A stretch of DNA of 64,000 bases from Flavobacterium granuli. Lineage in GTDB: Bacteria; Bacteroidota; Bacteroidia; Flavobacteriales; Flavobacteriaceae. The notes below the pieces were generated by a model. It worked only from the letters and a program-made list of their open reading frames with translations, was not told the DNA's origin and made no database searches. Below, piece after piece: positions 45,060-52,404 of this stretch. Made by a program: the position numbers and the translations under genes. The first letter of the stretch is position 1, and every line of letters starts with the position of its first letter. The stretch spans positions 124,001 through 188,000 of the forward strand of contig NZ_FQWO01000002.1 of the NCBI RefSeq assembly GCF_900129705.1, in the 5' to 3' direction.

Positions 45060-45713
45060 CTAGGTTAACTTCACAAAAAGATTACTCGCAATTTTATTGG
45101 AAATAGTCAAGTCAACAGCATCTACTTTTATTTTTAAGGATAAATCAAAACTTTCTTTTCCAATAATTTCAATTTTGGAGCCCAACGCAATTCCTTGCTT
45201 GTCGAGATATTTCAAAAATTCAGAAGAAGTATCTTTCACCCCAACGCAGATTCCTTTTTGATTTTCTAACAACTCGGAAAGCAATTGTTTTTCTACTTTC
45301 AAAATTTGTCCATCGGCATTAGGAATGGGATCACCATGAGGATCTTCGGTTGGATTTCCTAAGAAATCATCCAGCTTATTGATCAATTTTTCTGATTTTA
45401 TGTGTTCCAATTGTTCTGCAATATCATGTACCTCATCCCAGGAAAAATCTAATTTTTCGACCAAAAAAACTTCCCAAAGACGGTGCTTTCTCACAATCAT
45501 TTTGGCGGCCAACTTTCCTTTTTCGGTCAAAGAAACCCCTTGGTATTTTTTATAATTAACTAAATCTTTCTCGGCCAATTTCTTGATCATATCCGTGACC
45601 GAGGACGCCTTCGTTTCCATCATTTCAGCAATAGCATTAGTACTCACCTCTGAATTGGAGGCCAGCGTCAGATGATAAATACCTTTGAGATAATTTTCTT
45701 CAGAAAAAGTCAT
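45060..45713 (-). CDS. mntR: DtxR/MntR-family metal-dependent regulator
   Basis: 217 residues. A winged-helix DNA-binding domain (about 1-65; TFSEENYLKGIYHL, AIAEMMETKASSVTDMIKKLAEKDLV), a dimerisation and metal-binding domain (about 66-140; KMIVRKHRLWEVFLVEKL, HDIAEQLEHI, NPTEDPHGDPIP) and a C-terminal FeoA/SH3-like domain (about 150-217). Members repress metal importers when Mn(II) or Fe(II) is bound. It is encoded 63 bp after mntH in the same direction, and a DtxR-type palindrome lies in the mntH promoter region. Mn rather than Fe is inferred from the mntH neighbour. Confidence 0.9.
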   Translation of the reverse strand: MTFSEENYLKGIYHLTLASNSEVSTNAIAEMMETKASSVTDMIKKLAEKDLVNYKKYQGVSLTEKGKLAAKMIVRKHRLWEVFLVEKLDFSWDEVHDIAEQLEHIKSEKLINKLDDFLGNPTEDPHGDPIPNADGQILKVEKQLLSELLENQKGICVGVKDTSSEFLKYLDKQGIALGSKIEIIGKESFDLSLKIKVDAVDLTISNKIASNLFVKLT

Positions 45714-45776
45714 TTGATTTTAAATTTTAGAATATTGATTTTAGATTTAGAGAAGAGCTTTATCTTTCTAAGAAAC

Positions 45777-47648
45777 CTAATTTTTAACAATCAACAAAGG
45801 TATAGAAATTTTATGGCGCAACTTGTCAACGGTTGTCCCAAAAATCAAATCCCTAAAACCGGTATGCCCGTGAGTTCCCATAACCAAAACATCAAAATTT
45901 CCTTTATTTATAATCTCAGGAATTGCTTTATCAGGATTCCCAAATCCCAATTTAGTCTCTACAGCAAACCCTTTCTCAGAAAGCATTTCCTTGTACTCTT
46001 TCAATATTTTTTCATCGATCAAGGTTTCGTGATCTTCTATATTTTCACCATAAATCATAGCCCCTACCGATTCTTGCACATGAATTAAGGTGTATTTTGC
46101 ATCTACTCCGCCTAATTCAAAAGCGCTATTCAAAGCCACTTCATCAGCACTGGAAAAATCCAATGCCACAGCAACATTTTTCTTATCTCCTTTTACGGAC
46201 TTAGAAAACTCTAACTTTAAATTATGTGGCGAATGATTTTGAATATCAATCTTAGCTTTCGAAATAAATGGTTTAAAAACGATGTACAACAACAAAACCA
46301 AGAAAGCTATTGCCAAGGGAACCACCGTAAGCCATAGCAACAAAGGATTTTGAGAAGTTTCGAGCCAACCTTTTATTTCGTCAAAAACCAATTTTGCATT
46401 TAGAATAACGATAATTGTAGCAACAACCCAAGAAGCAATTTGGGTTACTTTACCAATATGAAAACCTTTCATTTTTGATTTATCACTCACAAAATGAATC
46501 AGCGGAATAATAGCAAATCCCAATTGCAAACTCAAAATCACCTGACTTAAAATCAATAACTTTCCCGTTACTCCTTCTCCAAAAATACTGATCACAATTA
46601 CGGCTGGTACTATAGCAATTAAACGGGTAATAATTCTGCGTACCCAAGGCTGAATCCTTAGATTCAGATAGCCTTCCATAATAATCTGGCCTGCCAATGT
46701 TCCTGTTATTGTTGAACTTTGCCCTGCGGCAATCAAAGCTACGGCAAATAAAACAGGCGCCCATTTGGTTCCCAAAAGCGGTTCTAAAAACTGATGTGCA
46801 TCCTGAATTTCGGCCACTTGAAACATCCCGTTTCTATAGAATGTGGCTGCCGCCAAAATTAAAATCGCAGCGTTTACAAAAAAAGCTAAGTTTAAGGCAA
46901 TGGTCGAGTCGATAAAATTATATTTCAATGCCTGTTTGATTCCCGCATTGCTTCTGTCAAATGTTCTGGTTTGTACCAAAGAGGAATGCAGGTACAAATT
47001 ATGAGGCATAACCGTAGCTCCAATAATTCCAATGGCAATGTACAATGCAGCTTCATTAGGCATTGACGGAATCAATCCAAGAAGTACCTTATCCATCTCC
47101 GGTTGAGCGAAAATCATTTCGAAAATAAACGAAATCCCAATAACGGCAACCAAAGCAATAATAAATGCTTCCATTTTTCGGATGCCTTTATTGATCAAAA
47201 ACAATAATAAAAAAGTGTCTAATACTGTAATCATTACCCCCTCAATCATGGGAATACCAAACAAAAGGTTTATACCTATGGCCATTCCTAACACTTCGGC
47301 AAGATCACAGGCCGCAATGGCAATTTCGGCCAAAAAATAAAGAATATAATTGATAAATTTAGAATAAGTCTCCCGAGATGCCTGCGCTAAATCACGCTGG
47401 GTAACAATTCCCAATCGCGCACTCAAACTTTGCAACAACAAAGCCATGATATTACTCATCAATAATACCCAAAGCAAGGAATACCCAAACTGACTCCCTC
47501 CGGCAATGTCAGTCGCCCAATTCCCCGGATCCATATAACCTACACTAATCAGATAAGCGGGGCCAAAAAAAGCTAATATTTTTCTGAAAACTGATTTTTT
47601 GTTTTGTGTAGCAACTGATCCATGAACCTCTTCTAATGACTTACCCAT
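45777..47648 (-). CDS. mntH: Nramp divalent metal transporter fused to a UspA domain
   Basis: 623 residues. Residues about 20-440 are a full Nramp transporter with eleven or so membrane helices: the metal-binding DPGN in TM1 (GYMDPGNWATDIAGG, D40 and N43) and MPH in TM6 (GATVMPHNLYLHS), plus AGQSSTITGTLAGQ. Residues about 480-623 are a cytoplasmic universal-stress-protein domain (KNVAVALDFSSADEVA, then GTHGHTGFRDLIFGTTVD with the ATP-binding loop and SIPLLIVKN). It imports Mn(II) or Fe(II) with protons. The Usp tail may tune transport by nucleotide; fused forms occur in other Bacteroidetes. Cotranscribed with mntR. Confidence 0.93.
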   Translation of the reverse strand: MGKSLEEVHGSVATQNKKSVFRKILAFFGPAYLISVGYMDPGNWATDIAGGSQFGYSLLWVLLMSNIMALLLQSLSARLGIVTQRDLAQASRETYSKFINYILYFLAEIAIAACDLAEVLGMAIGINLLFGIPMIEGVMITVLDTFLLLFLINKGIRKMEAFIIALVAVIGISFIFEMIFAQPEMDKVLLGLIPSMPNEAALYIAIGIIGATVMPHNLYLHSSLVQTRTFDRSNAGIKQALKYNFIDSTIALNLAFFVNAAILILAAATFYRNGMFQVAEIQDAHQFLEPLLGTKWAPVLFAVALIAAGQSSTITGTLAGQIIMEGYLNLRIQPWVRRIITRLIAIVPAVIVISIFGEGVTGKLLILSQVILSLQLGFAIIPLIHFVSDKSKMKGFHIGKVTQIASWVVATIIVILNAKLVFDEIKGWLETSQNPLLLWLTVVPLAIAFLVLLLYIVFKPFISKAKIDIQNHSPHNLKLEFSKSVKGDKKNVAVALDFSSADEVALNSAFELGGVDAKYTLIHVQESVGAMIYGENIEDHETLIDEKILKEYKEMLSEKGFAVETKLGFGNPDKAIPEIINKGNFDVLVMGTHGHTGFRDLIFGTTVDKLRHKISIPLLIVKN

Positions 47649-47665
47649 GTTTTAACTATTTGAAG

Positions 47666-47673
47666 CAAATATA
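47666..47673 (-). promoter_or_regulatory. mntH promoter -7 element
   Basis: Read leftward the sequence is TATATTTG, an exact TAnnTTTG match, 17 bp before the mntH ATG at 47648. The palindrome at 47705-47720 lies in its upstream region. Confidence 0.5.
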
Positions 47674-47704
47674 ATTGTATTTTTTTGCTTTATGAAATAT
47701 AATT

Positions 47705-47720
47705 TTTAGATTTGTCTAAA
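47705..47720. promoter_or_regulatory. DtxR/MntR-type operator palindrome
   Basis: TTTAGA-TTTG-TCTAAA is a perfect inverted repeat (6-bp arms) in the 104-bp space between divergent mntH and the TonB receptor gene. DtxR-family boxes typically contain TTAG...CTAA arms. A further ATCTAAAAAT half-site follows at about 47737-47746. MntR is encoded next to mntH, so it is the natural candidate binder. Confidence 0.6.
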
Positions 47721-47752
47721 TTTAAAATATAAATTAATCTAAAAATATAGTC

Positions 47753-50005
47753 GTGAGAAATCTAATTTTGCTTTTCTTTATTCAAATCACTATTGCGTCA
47801 TTTGCTCAAACCAGTATAAAAGGAAAGGTTTCTTCGGATGGAATGCCATTACAGCACGCCAACATTGTATTAAAAAACACCAAAAAAACTACCATCACAA
47901 ATCAAGAGGGCGACTTTGTTTTTACAGGCCTTAACATTGGACACTATGAAATCATTGCTTCTTACGCTGGTCTAAAATCCCTAACAAAAACCATCATGGT
48001 CAACGATACCACGACGATTGTTTTGGATTTTGATCTAAAAGAAAACAATACCTTAGACGAAGTAGTCATAACAGGAACCCTGAAACCGGTATCCCGAATA
48101 GAGAGCCCCGTTCCTGTTGAAGTCTATAAACCCACATTCTTCAAGAAAAACCCAACGGCAAATATTTTTGAAGCCTTGCAAAACGTCAACGGAGTGCGCC
48201 CACAATTGAATTGTAATGTTTGCAACACCGGTGACATCCACATCAATGGCCTTGAAGGACCTTACACCTTAGTTTTAATAGACGGAATGCCCATTGTGAG
48301 CGGGCTATCAACCGTTTATGGTTTGTCTGGAATTCCTAATTCTTTATTGGAACGTATCGAAATCGTCAAAGGCCCTGCTTCGTCTTTATACGGAAGCGAA
48401 GCCGTAGGCGGGTTAATCAATATAATCACTAAAAACCCGAAAAATGCTCCTCTTTTTTCAGCTGATTCCTTCCTCACCGATTGGGGAGAACTCAATGTTG
48501 ATTTGGGTTTCAAAACCAATATTGGCAAAACCGCATCCTTGCTAACCGGAATTAATTATTTCAACTACAGCAACCCGATTGACAATAACAACGACAACTT
48601 TACCGATCTGACCTTGCAGGACAGAATCTCCGTTTTCCAAAAATGGAATTTTAACCGCAAAAACAACAAATTATTCTCTCTGGCTGGACGCTATTTCTAT
48701 GAAGACCGTTGGGGCGGCGAACTCCAATGGCAGAAAAAAAACCGTGGCGGAAATGAAGTATATGGCGAAAGCATTTATACCAAACGCTGGGAATTACTTG
48801 GAGCCTATGAATTGCCAATTGCAGAGAAAATGCTCTTCTCTTTTTCTTATACCGATCACGACCAAAACTCCGTTTATGGCGAGATTCCATACTTGGCAAA
48901 GCAGCGCATCGGTTTCGGTCAATTGACTTGGGATAAAAAAATGAATAATCACGATTTACTTTTTGGCACTGCTCTTCGCTATCAATATTACGATGATAAT
49001 ACCGCCGCTACTCTAAAAGAAGACATCAATTGGATTCCAAGTTTATTTATACAAGATGAAATCACTTTTAATGATGCCCACAAACTGCTACTGGGAGCGC
49101 GCTACGATTACAACAGCAATCACGGCTCAATTTTCACTCCTAGAATGGCTTACAAATGGAAAATTAACGACAACAACATTTTGCGTTTCAACACAGGAAC
49201 AGGCTTCAGAATTGTCAATCTTTTTACCGAAGAGCATGCCGCTTTAACCGGTTCCCGTGATGTAATTGTTCTGGAAGAATTAAAACCGGAGCGTTCATAT
49301 AACGTCAACTTGAACTACTTAAAAAAAATCTACACCCATAACGGTAATTTCATAGGACTGGAAACTACCGCTTGGTACACTCATTTTACCAACTCCATTA
49401 TTCCGGACTATGACAGCAATCCCAATCAGATAATTTACCGAAACCTAGATGGCTATGCGGTTACCAAAGGAATAAGTACCAATGCAGATTTTGTTTTTAA
49501 CAACGGGCTAAAAATGATTCTGGGCGCCACCTATATGGATGTTTCCAAAACGGAACACAACATCACAACACGACAGATCCTAACCGAAAAATTTTCGGCA
49601 ACCTGGGCCATTTCTTACCGAATCAACAACTTATTTTTAGATGTTGATTATACTGGAAATGCTTATGGACCGATGCGTTTGCCTTTATTAGGAAATCTGG
49701 ACCCTAGAAAAGAATATTCACCTACATGGAGCATCCAAAACATTCAGTTTACCTTCAACAAATTGAAAAATATCGAAATTTATGGCGGAGTAAAAAACTT
49801 ACTGAACTGGACGCCCAATAAAGGAAATCCGTTTATAATTGCCCGTGCAAATGATCCTTTCGACAAAAATGTACAATACGACAACAATGGCAATGTAAAA
49901 ACGACTCCTGATAATCCGTATGCATTAAGCTTTGACCCCAGCTATGTCTACGGCCCCAATCAAGGAATCAGAAGCTTTTTTGGCTTGCGCTATACTTTAA
50001 AATAA
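47753..50005 (+). CDS. TonB-dependent receptor with CxxC plug motif, probably metal-regulated
   Basis: 750 residues from a GTG start at 47753 (RNLILLFFIQITIASFAQ is the signal peptide). A CarboxypepD-like domain (about 22-95) is followed by a plug (about 105-230) with a conspicuous NCNVCNTGDIHINGL segment (C154 and C157), LIDGMPIVSGLSTVYGL and IEIVKGPASSLYGSEAVGG, then the barrel, ending FFGLRYTLK. It faces mntH across a DtxR-type operator, so a metal or metal-chelate substrate is plausible but not shown. Its stop overlaps the start of a thioredoxin-fold gene (TAATG, 50003-50007). Confidence 0.92.
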   Translation: MRNLILLFFIQITIASFAQTSIKGKVSSDGMPLQHANIVLKNTKKTTITNQEGDFVFTGLNIGHYEIIASYAGLKSLTKTIMVNDTTTIVLDFDLKENNTLDEVVITGTLKPVSRIESPVPVEVYKPTFFKKNPTANIFEALQNVNGVRPQLNCNVCNTGDIHINGLEGPYTLVLIDGMPIVSGLSTVYGLSGIPNSLLERIEIVKGPASSLYGSEAVGGLINIITKNPKNAPLFSADSFLTDWGELNVDLGFKTNIGKTASLLTGINYFNYSNPIDNNNDNFTDLTLQDRISVFQKWNFNRKNNKLFSLAGRYFYEDRWGGELQWQKKNRGGNEVYGESIYTKRWELLGAYELPIAEKMLFSFSYTDHDQNSVYGEIPYLAKQRIGFGQLTWDKKMNNHDLLFGTALRYQYYDDNTAATLKEDINWIPSLFIQDEITFNDAHKLLLGARYDYNSNHGSIFTPRMAYKWKINDNNILRFNTGTGFRIVNLFTEEHAALTGSRDVIVLEELKPERSYNVNLNYLKKIYTHNGNFIGLETTAWYTHFTNSIIPDYDSNPNQIIYRNLDGYAVTKGISTNADFVFNNGLKMILGATYMDVSKTEHNITTRQILTEKFSATWAISYRINNLFLDVDYTGNAYGPMRLPLLGNLDPRKEYSPTWSIQNIQFTFNKLKNIEIYGGVKNLLNWTPNKGNPFIIARANDPFDKNVQYDNNGNVKTTPDNPYALSFDPSYVYGPNQGIRSFFGLRYTLK

Positions 50006-50469
50006 TGAAGAAATATATTCTCATAATGCTAGTTTTCTTTTGGGCAATTCCTTCGGGTTTTGCCCAACTGAAGTTGCATTCTTTTGAAGAAGTAACACAA
50101 TTAGCTAAAGCAAATCCAAAACCCATTGTGGTATTTATTCACACTTCTTGGTGTACCTATTGCAAAATAATGCAAAACAGCAGCTTTAAAAATCCTGCTG
50201 TTATTAAAAAACTAAATGACGAATTCTATTTCATTGCGTTAGATTCCGAGTCAAAAAAGGAGATTATGTTCAACAATCATCTTTTTCGTTTCAAACCAAC
50301 GGGACCGAATACCGGAATACACGAATTGGCTACAGCCTTAGCTACTATAAACAACCAAATTGTTTACCCTACTTTGACCATTTTAGAAAAGGACAACACT
50401 ATAGTATTTCAACAACACTCTTTCATTGACGACAAAGCACTGTTGCGAATACTTGACGAGTTGAAATAA
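50005..50469 (+). CDS. Exported thioredoxin-fold protein
   Basis: 154 residues. Signal peptide to about residue 20 (ILIMLVFFWAIPSGFAQ). The thioredoxin-like core has an active-site CxxC in HTSWCTYCKIMQNSSF (Cys at about 49 and 52), then FYFIALDSESK and the cis-Pro region VYPTLTILEKDN. It probably acts as a periplasmic thiol reductase or isomerase. It is translationally coupled to the upstream TonB receptor, which carries a CxxC in its plug, so it may handle that receptor's cysteines or metal; this is inference. Confidence 0.88.
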   Translation: MKKYILIMLVFFWAIPSGFAQLKLHSFEEVTQLAKANPKPIVVFIHTSWCTYCKIMQNSSFKNPAVIKKLNDEFYFIALDSESKKEIMFNNHLFRFKPTGPNTGIHELATALATINNQIVYPTLTILEKDNTIVFQQHSFIDDKALLRILDELK

Positions 50470-50504
50470 TTCCTTATTTTTGAAAAGAATTTCCTCATCT
50501 AAAT

Positions 50505-51656
50505 ATGAAACACTACGACTACATTTTTACAGGCACCGGTTTAGCAGCATTAATGACAGTCTACAAAATGGTTGTATCCGGGAAGTTTCAAGATAAAAAC
50601 ATTTTACTGATTGATGAAAACACAAAGAAAACCAATGACAGGACTTGGTGTTTCTGGCAAGAGGAAAAATCAATCTGGGAAAAATCAATCGCTAAAAAAT
50701 GGCATTCGGCACAGTTTTCTAATGCTAATTTCAGCAGAAATTTAGATTTACAACCCTATCAATACAACATGGTCAGAGGATTGGATTTTTACAATCTGGT
50801 TTTTGAGTTGCTTTTAAAACAGTCAAATATCACTTTTGCAAATGAAAAACTAACCGACATCAATGAACTCGAAAATCATGTTTTTGTAGCAACAGAAAAA
50901 GGAAATTACACTTGCGAAAAACTTTTGAATAGCATTTATCGAAAATTAGAAGTTGAAACACAAATCCAGTATCCCGTATTACAACAGCATTTTATAGGCT
51001 GGTTTATCCAAAGTGAAGATCCCGTTTTCAATCCAGAACAAGCCACTTTCATGGATTTTTCGGTGGAACAAAAAGGCAATACCCGTTTTATGTATGTCTT
51101 GCCCACTTCGGCTACCGAAGCCTTATTAGAATACACTTTGTTTTCGCATCATCTTTTAAAAAAGGAAGAATACGAACAGGAAATTGAAAAATACATCCGA
51201 AAACTGGGAATCAAAAATTATAAAATTATCGAAAAAGAACAAGGCAGTATACCGATGACTTGTTATCCTTTTTGGAAAAAAAACACCCACAGAGTGCTCA
51301 ATATAGGAACTGCCGGCGGATGGACCAAAGCCAGCACCGGCTACACCTTTAGAAATTCCGATAAAAAATCGACTCAATTAGTCTCTTTTTTACAAAAGGA
51401 AAAAGACTTGACAAGATTTCATAAAAAAAACAAATTTTGGTTTTACGACCTCTTGCTTTTGGATATTTTGGACCGTAAAAACCATCTGGGAGCGACTATC
51501 TTTTCATCGATGTTTAAAAAAGGAAAGCCTGCTTTGATTTTCAAATTTCTCGATGAAGAAACCTCTTTATTTGAAGATTTAAAAGTGATTCTAAAATGCC
51601 CAAAAATACCATTTATTAAAGCTTTAATGCGTTCACCGCTTTATTTATTTCGATAA
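50505..51656 (+). CDS. crtY: Lycopene beta-cyclase
   Basis: 383 residues. An N-terminal dinucleotide motif YIFTGTGLAALMTVYKM and DENTKKTNDRTWCFWQ (the CrtY-type DRTWCFW) are followed by MVRGLDFYNLVFELLL, QHFIGWFIQSEDPVFNPEQA, TRFMYVLPTSATEALLEYTLF and IPMTCYPFW, all in the order of bacterial CrtY. It cyclises the ends of lycopene to beta-carotene, a precursor of zeaxanthin-type yellow pigments of flavobacteria. No other carotenoid gene is in the window. The gene starts 35 bp after the thioredoxin-fold gene and may share its transcript. Confidence 0.92.
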   Translation: MKHYDYIFTGTGLAALMTVYKMVVSGKFQDKNILLIDENTKKTNDRTWCFWQEEKSIWEKSIAKKWHSAQFSNANFSRNLDLQPYQYNMVRGLDFYNLVFELLLKQSNITFANEKLTDINELENHVFVATEKGNYTCEKLLNSIYRKLEVETQIQYPVLQQHFIGWFIQSEDPVFNPEQATFMDFSVEQKGNTRFMYVLPTSATEALLEYTLFSHHLLKKEEYEQEIEKYIRKLGIKNYKIIEKEQGSIPMTCYPFWKKNTHRVLNIGTAGGWTKASTGYTFRNSDKKSTQLVSFLQKEKDLTRFHKKNKFWFYDLLLLDILDRKNHLGATIFSSMFKKGKPALIFKFLDEETSLFEDLKVILKCPKIPFIKALMRSPLYLFR

Positions 51657-51723
51657 AACAGAACGCCTATCAAACAATAACAAAACTTTATAATGCAAAT
51701 AATGGAGTTCTTTGTAAACTTCG

Positions 51724-51731
51724 TAACTTTG
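51724..51731 (+). promoter_or_regulatory. Promoter -7 element of the bacilliredoxin gene
   Basis: TAACTTTG matches TAnnTTTG exactly, 34 bp before the ATG at 51766. No good -33 TTG at standard spacing. Confidence 0.5.
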
Positions 51732-51765
51732 CCTATTGAAAAATTAATATTTAAAATACAACGAT

Positions 51766-52176
51766 ATGTATCCAGAAGAAATGGTAAAACCAATGCAGGC
51801 AGAATTAACATCTGCAGGTTTTCAAGATTTACATAGTGCAGAAGCAGTAGAAAACGCAATCAAAGCAGAAGGAACTACCCTTGTAGTTGTAAATTCAGTT
51901 TGTGGTTGTGCCGCAAGAAACGCACGTCCGGGAGCTAAAATGAGCTTAGAAGGAGCCAAAAAACCGGATCATTTAATCACGGTTTTTGCCGGTGTTGACA
52001 AAGAGGCAGTAGATGCAGCAAGACAGCACATGTTCCCTTTTCCTCCATCATCGCCATCTATGGCTTTGTTCAAAAACGGAGAATTGGTTCACATGTTAGA
52101 GCGTCACCACATTGAAGGTCGCCCAGCTGAAATGATTGCAGAAAACTTGAAAGATGCTTTCAACGAGTATTGTTAA
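51766..52176 (+). CDS. Bacilliredoxin, BrxA/BrxB (YphP/YqiW) family
   Basis: 136 residues, typical length. [19 protein letters not shown] is the family's opening, and the active site is the CGC motif C46-G-C48 in [37 protein letters not shown] is the conserved C-terminal part. The protein ends in Cys136. Bacilliredoxins remove bacillithiol from mixed disulfides on proteins after oxidative stress, which implies a bacillithiol-type thiol in this organism. Own promoter and terminator, hence monocistronic. Confidence 0.94.
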   Translation: MYPEEMVKPMQAELTSAGFQDLHSAEAVENAIKAEGTTLVVVNSVCGCAARNARPGAKMSLEGAKKPDHLITVFAGVDKEAVDAARQHMFPFPPSSPSMALFKNGELVHMLERHHIEGRPAEMIAENLKDAFNEYC

Positions 52177-52196
52177 TCTGTCCCAAAAATAAAATT

Positions 52197-52224
52197 AAAA
52201 ACCACGTTTATGCGTGGTTTTTTT
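52197..52224 (+). terminator. Terminator after the bacilliredoxin gene
   Basis: AAAACCACG, loop TTTATG, CGTGGTTTT, then TTT. A 9-bp stem followed by Ts. Confidence 0.85.
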
Positions 52225-52292
52225 ATTTGTAGCTATTTCCAAATCCAAAATCTCAATACAAATCGGTTAGGCAACAGCATACTTTTTTAAAA

Positions 52293-52332
52293 CCTGGCGA
52301 ACTTTGCGTAAAAACTTTGCGACTTTGCGGTA
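52293..52332. repeat. Intergenic repeat, family C copy 1
   Basis: Three tandem-like units: GAACTTTGCGTAAAA, ACTTTGCG and ACTTTGCGGTAAAA. The complementary form ACCGCAAAGTTTAC occurs at 63079-63092. The repeat contributes the -33 TTTG of the trhO promoter. Confidence 0.6.
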
Positions 52333-52346
52333 AAAAACTAACTTTG
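52317..52346 (+). promoter_or_regulatory. trhO promoter
   Basis: TTG (52317-52319), a 19-nt spacer, then TAACTTTG (52339-52346), an exact consensus, 58 bp before the ATG. The -33 site is inside the family C repeat. Confidence 0.6.
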
Positions 52347-52404
52347 CACCCGAATTCTTCCATTTAGAACTCACAACATATTTTCTCACTTAAACGTTTA
52401 TAGC

